This document shows positions 56,699 to 64,000 of a DNA stretch of 64,000 nt, piece after piece. The translations under genes and the position numbers were made by a program. The stretch comes from Berberis thunbergii (taxonomy: Eukaryota; Streptophyta; Magnoliopsida; Ranunculales; Berberidaceae): assembly GCA_003290165.1 (NCBI GenBank), contig QNQO01000456.1, forward strand, positions 620,001-684,000, given 5' to 3'. Position 1 is the stretch's first letter; every line of letters begins with the position of its first letter. A model generated the notes under the pieces. The model did not search any database, had not been told where the DNA came from, and saw nothing but the letters and a program-made list of their open reading frames with translations.

Positions 56699-58848
56699 AT
56701 GGCATACAGAGCAGACGAAGATTACGACTACCTCTTCAAAGTGGTCTTGATAGGTGACTCAGGCGTCGGAAAATCAAATCTCCTTTCCAGATTCACGCGC
56801 AACGAGTTCAGCCTCGAATCTAAATCAACCATTGGTGTTGAATTCGCTACGAGGAGCATTCGGGTCGATGACAAGGTCGTCAAGGCTCAGATTTGGGACA
56901 CTGCTGGCCAAGAGAGGTGAGATCCCCATTCTTTGCTTCCTTCGATTGTTTTCGATTTCAATTGTGTAGATCTTTCAATAGCTTTTATTGTTTCCGCCAA
57001 AGATTATGATTTTTTTTGCCCTTGAGAAATTTGGTGCAAATAGATAAAGGTGCAATTTGCTTGATGCTTGTAGAACTTAGGGTTTTTTTGCCATTTTTTT
57101 GGAGAATGGGGTTGGTTTGTTTGAAATTTGTAAGAATGGGTTTGTTAGGATATCTTGGTTTATGCTAAACCTCAATCCTAGGTTCTGGAGAATGTCAGAC
57201 TTTAAAATTTGGTTAACTTAGCACATGATGTTGACGGCCGTGAATTATTTGTTTGCATAAAAGCAAAACACAACTGAAGGGTCGACATGATGATTAGAGC
57301 GTTCCAACTAGTGTACATGTGCTAATGTGGTGAAGTTTTTGAATCATTGGGATAAAACTATGGCATGAGAGAATTTCTTTAGGTAGGTTATTATCGGGAA
57401 ATTAGTGGGTTCCTTATGATTTAGGTTGCAATATTTACTTACTAGAAATCATTGGTAGCTATATTAATTTTTTTCTGGAAATAATGGGATGGAATTTGTG
57501 ATCTAATTTTCGGTGGTTCTGTTTTGTGCAACAATTGATTTCAGTGGCTATGTTTTGTGCAACAATTGATTTATCCTTTGATGAGTTTCTTGAGAAGAGG
57601 TTGATAGTGCCCCTGTTTGAATCACTGGCTTATTAAATGGTTGTTTCCCGCGTGATGTAAATTTTCTTAAAAAAATAAATTTGGAGAGACATTTCAAGTC
57701 GCTTTAGCAGGCACTCTCAAATGAAATCGTTCCGAAAATGAGGTTGGATGTCAAGTTCTCGCTTCTCTTAATCTCTTGCTTCCTTTACCTTACCCTTTTC
57801 CTATATTTTCTGAATGAACGTTTGATAAAGGGCCGCATGTCAGGACATATAAAAAAGAATCAACCAGAAGCAAACTTAATAATGCTTGGAGAGGATCTAT
57901 GATTTTTGTATAGAGTGCTTTCTTTGGGGTTACATCTAAATTTTGAATAGCTGCAACTTTTTGGTTTTGCTTTTCAACCATGAATTGGACATGAATACCT
58001 TAATAAGTTGCATAGATGCAATTTGATAAAAGGCTGCATGTCAAGGGCATATAATGATATAAAACAACTGCAAGATTCATTCAAAAATCTAATCATGTCA
58101 TGGTCTTTCAGGATATATCCAGCCACGGCTTACTGTTTGACTGAATACAGATTATATTGACCGAATGATTTTTTTGCCCACTTTTTAAATATAAACCAGT
58201 GATATAGTTGGCTTATGCTTTTGAGCTAATTGCTTTGAGTTATACTTTAAAGGTTTTGGCACACATTTTCAATTACATGTTTATGATCCAGATAAATTTG
58301 GATTTTGTAAATGTTCAGTCCACATTTCAGTGTGTGACATAATGAGTAATGGATCACGTTTGATATGTTACATTTTCATGTGCACTACATGTGCCATTTT
58401 ATTTGTTTACTGATCCTGACCATGAAAGAAATAATAGCTATTGAATTAAATAGGTGAGTTATAACTTTTTATATGCTTAGTATGTATGTTATCTCGGGAA
58501 TGGGTTTTGATGATGATGATGATGATGATGCTTAGTATGTATGTTATCTGATTGTATTTTATTTGTTTACTGATCCTGACCATGAACGAAGTAATAGCTG
58601 TTGAATTAAATAGATAAGTTATAACTGTTTATTGAGACAATGATGTGTTTTTATTTTGGAAGAGACTTTTATTTTTATTTATTTTTTTAAATATGTGATA
58701 GAAGCAATACCTAGCAAATGGACCTAGTATGATTAGCTAATAGTGTTGACTCACAGCTTTTAGTGAATCACAAGGTTCATAAAAGCCAATGGCATGTAAT
58801 ACGACATTATGAGCCATCAGGAACTGATTGTAGCAACAAAAAGAAAAG

Positions 58849-58897
<49 letters not shown>

Positions 58898-61800
58898 GGG
58901 GGGGAGGTTATTTGGAAACCAATCTAGATGCATTGTCAGTATGTTTTCGGACAGACTACCGCTAAACCAAACCACTAATTACCCAATTCGTATTGGTCAT
59001 CCCTGATATACAATTTTTTGTTGATTTAGCGGCGCATTAATAACACAGGAGCTTAAGAGGAAGAAGAAAATAGAAAACACCATTAAATTGCTACAAAGAG
59101 ATGCCCAGCAAGACAAGGATTTTATTCAAGCAAAGACAAAAAGCTTAGGTGAGAAAGACACGTATCCAATACCTGAAGAAAACAAAGAAGAATTACATTA
59201 CAACGAAAACTAAAGCTTCCCAAGAAAACATGAATCTTTTAAGATCTTACCTTTTATCCCATTTATATGAGCCCATCGCCAAATAATGGACTTGACTTGA
59301 AGAATCAAATGATGGATGATCTTCCTTTGAATATTCTACCATATCCCTCGATTGGTTTTTGCTTGGAAAACTCCATCAAGAAATAGGGCCACATCCTTTG
59401 TCAAATTGATGTGAGGGTGAGGTGATCAATCATTCAATTGTTTCTTCAAAGTTCTTGCATAAGAGACGATAGTTGAGGCATGTGCAGTCAAAGAGAGAAG
59501 ATTGTGTGCGGTCAAGAGAAAGGGGTGTGTCTCTTCTATATAAGGAACAGTTACTTGTGATGGTTTTGCTATCAGATTGGCATGAAGTAAAATCTTCCAA
59601 AGGCATGTTGTTCATGTGCAAGTGGTTTGGAATTGGGAGAAAACAAAGAAGTCTTAATGGAAGATAGATGAATGTTGGTGTGATTTTTGTGGGTTGTGGC
59701 TCATAGGGGGATCTAAAGAACATATATTCCTTGTAGTGCGATCTTGCGCAAGAAGTATATGACTATTTTGGATAAGAAAATCCTTGATTTGGGTTGTGGG
59801 GGAGGGGGCTTTACAAAAAGAATAGAAAGAATTGGGAGAGGGCTTTCTTCTCGTTGCACTTCATCCCCCACTGATATCATGGGCTTATTGTTAGACCACT
59901 GATATCATGGGCTTATTGTTAGACCATCTCCAATCATGATGGATAACTTTTATCTATATTTTCTCTTTAAATCATGGATAAAGTTATCCATCTCGCTATC
60001 CATGGATAACTCTAGGTTGTACGTTTTTTAAAATCGCATGGTGGATGTTATTACAAAAGAGAGTGATGGTATGGTTGTAAAATACCCCTTGTTAAGTTGG
60101 ATGCAGTGGAGGTCAAGTGTTTCAATATCATTTAATGTTGTTTTCATGTTACATTTTTCAAAAAAAAAATTATCAATTTAAACTATGCATCATATAAAAA
60201 TCAAAGAGTTTTAATTAGTTAATCTCACTCTAAATAAATATTACATTACCTAATTATATGTCACTTAATGGAACTTGAGTAATTAATCTCAATTAATATA
60301 ATTATGAAATTAATTATCCATATATAACATTAAAATTATAGAATTTTGATTAATTGATCTCAATTAATATAACTATATAAGTATAACATTAATTAATATA
60401 TTGAAAATTAAAGAAATATGAAAGGTTTGTGTTAAAAAAAAAAAAAAAAAAAAAAACTTTTAAAGGATGGTGCCAAATGGGATTTGAACCCATGACCACT
60501 TACTCTCAAGTCTCAGTATACTTGAAACATTCAATTTGGCCATCATACCAAATGACTTTTGTAGTTTTAGCCGTTGTGAAGTTTTGGATGGATAGGAATA
60601 AGGATGGATAAAACCTAGAGTTTGTTTATTTTTAGACATAAATATTTGAATATTGAAAAATATGGTTGTTAATGTCCGATTCATACATTCGTTTTGACTT
60701 CCATTAGACATAAATAAATCTCTAAACAACCTCTAACCAATGATTACCATGAGTTAAGATTTAGAGCCTAAACAGACACATCTCATCCCCTCTCAGAGGT
60801 TTCATCTTAATAAAATATTAGACTTCTAAATCAAACAAACGCCCCCTTAGTCTTATCCATCCTTCATGATTGGAGATGCCCTTAGTTATTTGAATTTAAG
60901 CTCAACAAGTTGTTCCTAGTAGTATATATGGTTTGCTATTTTTCTTTATTGCTCATACTATATGTCTCTAGGCATCAATGTTCTTGAAAATTTGTTTTCA
61001 CTACCATCATCTAAGGGCATCTCCAATCACGGAGGATGGATAGGGATGTATAAGAAGTTTTTATCCATCCTTAATCCTATACATTCAAAACTCCAAAACG
61101 GTTAAAACGCAAAAGATGGATAACTGTAGGGTCGTATGGTTTTTCAAAACCACATGGAAATATGACCTTAAAAATTTGGTCCATCGGCAACAATGAATGC
61201 GTTAAGTATGTCTTTAGTAAGTGGTTATGAGTTCAAACCCTATTTGACACCGTCTTTTGAAACTCTTTTTACCTACACCATACTTTTACATTGTTATAAC
61301 GTTAATTAATGTCATACTTATATTAATTGAGATTAATTAATCAAAATTCTTTAATTTGCATGTTAAACATTGTTAATGAATTTTTATACTTATTTCAATT
61401 GAGATTAATTATTCAAAATTCATTTATTATTATATTACAACATATAATTAATAAAATATTTATTTAAGTTGACATTAATTAATTAAAACTCTTTGATATT
61501 ATACTATACATAGTTGAAAATGTTTAAAATTTTATGGAATTGTTTTTTGAAAAGTACTTCAAATGAGATTCAAACACATGACGTCCGACTACATACAAGT
61601 ATACAACTTAACAAAGGGTAGTTTATTAACAATCACTTTCTTGCATAATAACATCCATGCGGTTTTGAAATATCACATAGTTTCAAAAACCGTATGCCGA
61701 AGTACTATCCATGGATAGCGAGATGGATAACTTTATCTATTTTTTGGGGATGGATTAAAGTTTTCATTTTTCATCCATCTCAATGGAAAGGGAACATGGA

Positions 61801-63335
61801 TAAACTTTATCCAGTTTGGGAATTATCCATCGTGATTGTAGATGGCCTAAAGGAAGTTTTGTTTATATTAGAGATAGACCTACATAAGATCCTCCTATAT
61901 TATATGATCAAGCGGATAGATTTTTAGAGAAGCTATGCATAAATTTTTGATAAGGTTTTAAATATTTTGCGATTATTATTTTGTTGGGAGCTCAATGAGT
62001 CATCTATTGTCATTTTAAAAGAATTGTTGTGTGTGAGATCCTTTTTAGAATTTCTTTTTTCTTTGTTGTTAAGGATGCGTTTGATTTCTAGGAATATTTG
62101 CAATGGGAATTTTTTTTTTTTTTTTAAAGAAGAAATATGAGAGAAAGTGAAAAAAATTTCTCCATCATAAGGTTGAAGATGACTATTTTTGGCAAAAAAT
62201 CTCTTAGCTCCTACTCCTAAGAAAATATTTTTCACAATTTTGGAACTAACATAGACATCACAAAATTCATGTTCTTCATTCTCTTTATCCTCACTTTTAG
62301 CAAATTTTCTTGGGAAATTTTTCCTTGGAATCAAACACACTCTAAGATGTCAATTGTCAACTTAATATTTTAAGTTGTGGAGAAGGCCTCCCATCCCTCT
62401 TATGCCCATTTTTGATAACTAGCACGATATATTCAATTTTATCATACACAAGAAAAGAAACAAAATTTTTATTGCATAGTGTTTATATCAAATTCCCAAC
62501 CACCTCCCCCCAAAAGTCTCTTACATTTGCTTAGCATGTGTAGAATATGAGGGTTTTTTTAGGCATAATAGGCAAAATGAGATGGAAGAAACATCTGTTA
62601 TGTTATTTCTCTTGCTAGAGAAGTAGCCTCAATGTTTCTTGGTATTGGATTTTTTTTAATGTATGTGCTTAACATGTCTGGATCTCATAAAGAAATGCCC
62701 TTTGTTTGATGATATGGCATGTTTTGGATTTAATACTATACTTTTATCCCCGAAGGAAAAAGGGATAGTAAAGAAACTACGGATTAGGCGATTCAAACTG
62801 TTATATAGATTCTGATTTTATGGCAACTTGCTATATTATCTATTATTTTCTGTTTGTTTCAACCACCCATCCATTACTCATATCATTTGAATTTTTGTCA
62901 CAAAGATACCGAGCAATCACTAGTGCATACTATCGGGGAGCTGTTGGTGCATTGCTTGTCTATGATGTCACCCGACACGTTACATTTGAGAATGTGGAGA
63001 GATGGTTGAAGGAACTTAGGGATCATACCGATTCCAACATTGTGATCATGCTTGTGGGAAACAAGGCAGACTTGCGGCACCTTCGCGCTGTTTCCACTGA
63101 GGATGCCACGTCCTTTGCAGAGAGAGAGAACACCTTCTTCATGGAAACCTCTGCCCTGGAGTCTATGAATGTGGAAAATGCCTTCACAGAAGTGCTCTCA
63201 CAGATATATCGTGTTGTTAGTAGGAAGGCTCTTGATATTGGAGATGATCCTGCAGCGTTGCCCAAGGGACAGACCATAAATGTGGGAAAGGATGATGTAT
63301 CAGCTGTGAAGAAAGTTGGATGCTGCTCTGCATAA
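56699..63335 (+). CDS. RABA1: RABA1-type Rab GTPase
   Basis: Two exons, 56699-56916 and 62906-63335, join AG|A to 215 residues, the normal length. The protein cycles between GTP and GDP to direct vesicles from the trans-Golgi/recycling endosome to the plasma membrane. Motifs: P-loop GDSGVGKS (19-26), switch [16 protein letters not shown] at the splice site, NKAD, and ETSAL. The C-terminus VGCCSA has the double cysteine for geranylgeranylation. The single intron position within AGQ-ER is conserved in plant RABA genes. The intron is unusually long (5989 bp) because of transposon insertions. The coding sequence is intact. A1 subgroup is by overall resemblance ([11 protein letters not shown]…, [20 protein letters not shown]). 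Confidence 0.93.
57517..57574 (+). repeat. Short tandem duplication in RABA1 intron
   Basis: gttttgtgcaacaattgatt occurs twice about 30 bp apart. Confidence 0.7.
58394..58641 (+). repeat. Duplicated segment in RABA1 intron
   Basis: About 85 bp starting ttttatttgtttactgatcc is repeated 161 bp later with a few changes (gaaagaaataat versus gaacgaagtaat). A gatgat microsatellite and a repeated cttagtatgtatgttatct lie between. Confidence 0.8.
58850..58903 (+). repeat. (GT)n microsatellite followed by poly-G
   Basis: About 15 gt units run into about 22 consecutive g bases. The pure G tract could form a quadruplex and is also prone to sequencing error. Confidence 0.95.
59868..59924 (+). repeat. 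28 bp tandem duplication at a transposon edge
   Basis: ccactgatatcatgggctta… is present twice back to back just left of the Harbinger-type element at 59922; the second copy has lost its end at the insertion point. Confidence 0.8.
59922..60881. mobile_element. PIF/Harbinger-type non-autonomous element 1
   Basis: Ends gaccatctccaatcatgatg and the inverse of gggcatctccaatcatgaag, with 3 bp duplication TTA (59919-59921 and 60882-60884), the signature of PIF/Harbinger. Length 960 bp. The AT-rich interior has an A-run at 60434-60456 and no transposase. Confidence 0.85.
61015..61847. mobile_element. PIF/Harbinger-type non-autonomous element 2
   Basis: Ends gggcatctccaatcacggag and the inverse of ggccatctacaatcacgatg, with 3 bp duplication TAA (61012-61014 and 61848-61850). 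Length 833 bp. Its interior shares segments with element 1 in the opposite orientation, e.g. the word gtggttatgagttcaaaccc near 61221. Confidence 0.85.
62071..62343. mobile_element. hAT-like MITE related to 37303-37676
   Basis: Ends aaggatgcgtttgatttcta and the inverse of ttagagtgtgtttgattcca. Contains long T and A runs that pair. No clear target duplication. Confidence 0.5.
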
Positions 63336-64000
63336 AAAGATCAAGGTTGCGCAAGATGTTTTTCACTTCTGTCCGTTAAAACGGTTCCATGTGTTACCAC
63401 TCTTATGTTAGCTTTTATCATTGTATTGACATGATACTCATGGAAATCTCAGTAAAGTGTTTGGCATCAAGAAATAGGATGGTAGAATGTTTATTGTTAT
63501 AGTTTTTAGTGGTAGAGAAATGGTGCAAGTGTCTTGTTGCGTCCTTTGCAGACAGACTACCGTCTTTGCTTTCATTGTAGTTCTTTATTCAACATTTTAC
63601 TATAGATTTTGTATTTGTTTGTTGCAACTGATTAGTCGGGCAATTTATCTCTTTAGGCTGAGTTTGCTGTTAGCGAGAAGAAACTCCTTGGAAAACAGTT
63701 TATAAAGTACTGGGGGAACGGAGGCTTTTTCTCTGTTTCTTTTTGCTTCCCTCATTTTTTCAATATTTTATTTCCAGTCATGATTCAGGGACATACAGTT
63801 TTGACAGCTCCACATCACTTTATTGGCTTTGTTGGACCCACTAATGGTGAAACATCATATCTAACTCAAAATAGGGTCAGAATTTGTCACTCTGTCCTGA
63901 TGCTAAGGGTGTATGGCTGCAAAGATTTCGAATCACAGGAAACAGTGACTTTTGTATTCTCTGGTCGTTGTGATTGGTGAGGAAATTGGATGACCACTGT
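63336..64000 (+). other. 3' untranslated and downstream region of RABA1
   Basis: The first few hundred bases should be 3' UTR. No canonical aataaa was fixed with certainty and no further gene was recognised before the window end. Confidence 0.4.

Noticed and set aside
60468..60560. tRNA-like sequence on the minus strand (ggttcaaatccc T-loop word near 60480)
   Set aside because: The B-box and an A-box-like word are present but the acceptor stem does not pair and no sensible anticodon arm forms.
63780..63980. 66-codon frame at the right edge
   Set aside because: Downstream of RABA1 with no family resemblance; probably chance.
1..64000. CRISPR arrays, bacterial operons, organellar DNA insertions
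   Set aside because: No regularly spaced short repeats with unique spacers, no operon-like gene spacing, and no stretch recognised as plastid or mitochondrial genes.

Overview
The window is nuclear DNA of a flowering plant, almost certainly a dicot. The evidence is AT-rich intergenic sequence, genes with GT-AG introns, plant gene families (GLR glutamate receptor, GDSL esterases, RABA1 GTPase) and a dense load of plant Ty3, Ty1, CACTA, hAT, Mutator and Harbinger elements. I found no bacterial features, rRNA, CRISPR array or convincing tRNA. Three genes look complete on paper: a GLR channel (22466-26971, minus) and two GDSL esterases (36878-39390 plus; 50958-54407 minus). A fourth, a RABA1-type Rab GTPase (56699-63335, plus), has two exons around a 6 kb intron. 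For all four, the exon joins I chose conserve reading frame.

Layout. 0-2.4 kb: two HMG-box exons and an F-box exon with a frameshift (both minus), then a CACTA MITE. 2.4-13 kb: an Athila-type Ty3 element whose RT/RNase H/integrase core is deleted, a second LTR copy in inverted orientation, and a decayed chromodomain-type Ty3 element; its 3' LTR end and adjacent DNA form a 455 bp tandem duplication. 14.6-15.9 kb: first exons of a NEPRO-like gene (minus). 16.4-18.5 kb: CACTA subterminal repeats interrupted by a hAT element that carries three spliced-type exons of a BRWD-like WD40/bromodomain gene. 18.5-22 kb: degraded repeats. 22.4-27 kb: the GLR gene. 27-35.6 kb: several hAT elements and Mutator-type MITEs, a D-aminoacyl-tRNA deacylase gene fragment, a 180 bp tandem repeat and a small membrane-protein gene disrupted by a MITE. 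36.8-54.5 kb: a GDSL cluster of one plus-strand gene, one minus-strand pseudogene split by two Copia-type elements inside exons 3 and 4, one intact minus-strand gene, and an extra exon-5 fragment. 55.7-63.4 kb: a CACTA MITE and the RABA1 gene, whose intron holds two Harbinger-type elements and a microsatellite.

The genes do not form a pathway; the clearest functional grouping is the GDSL cluster. The most informative signals are structural: a gene-capturing hAT, a family of short Mutator-type palindromes with matching 9 bp target duplications, retroelements dissecting a duplicated GDSL gene, and an LTR inverted repeat. I did not find evidence for a new biochemical system. All exon boundaries are read from splice consensus and family knowledge, without transcript data.
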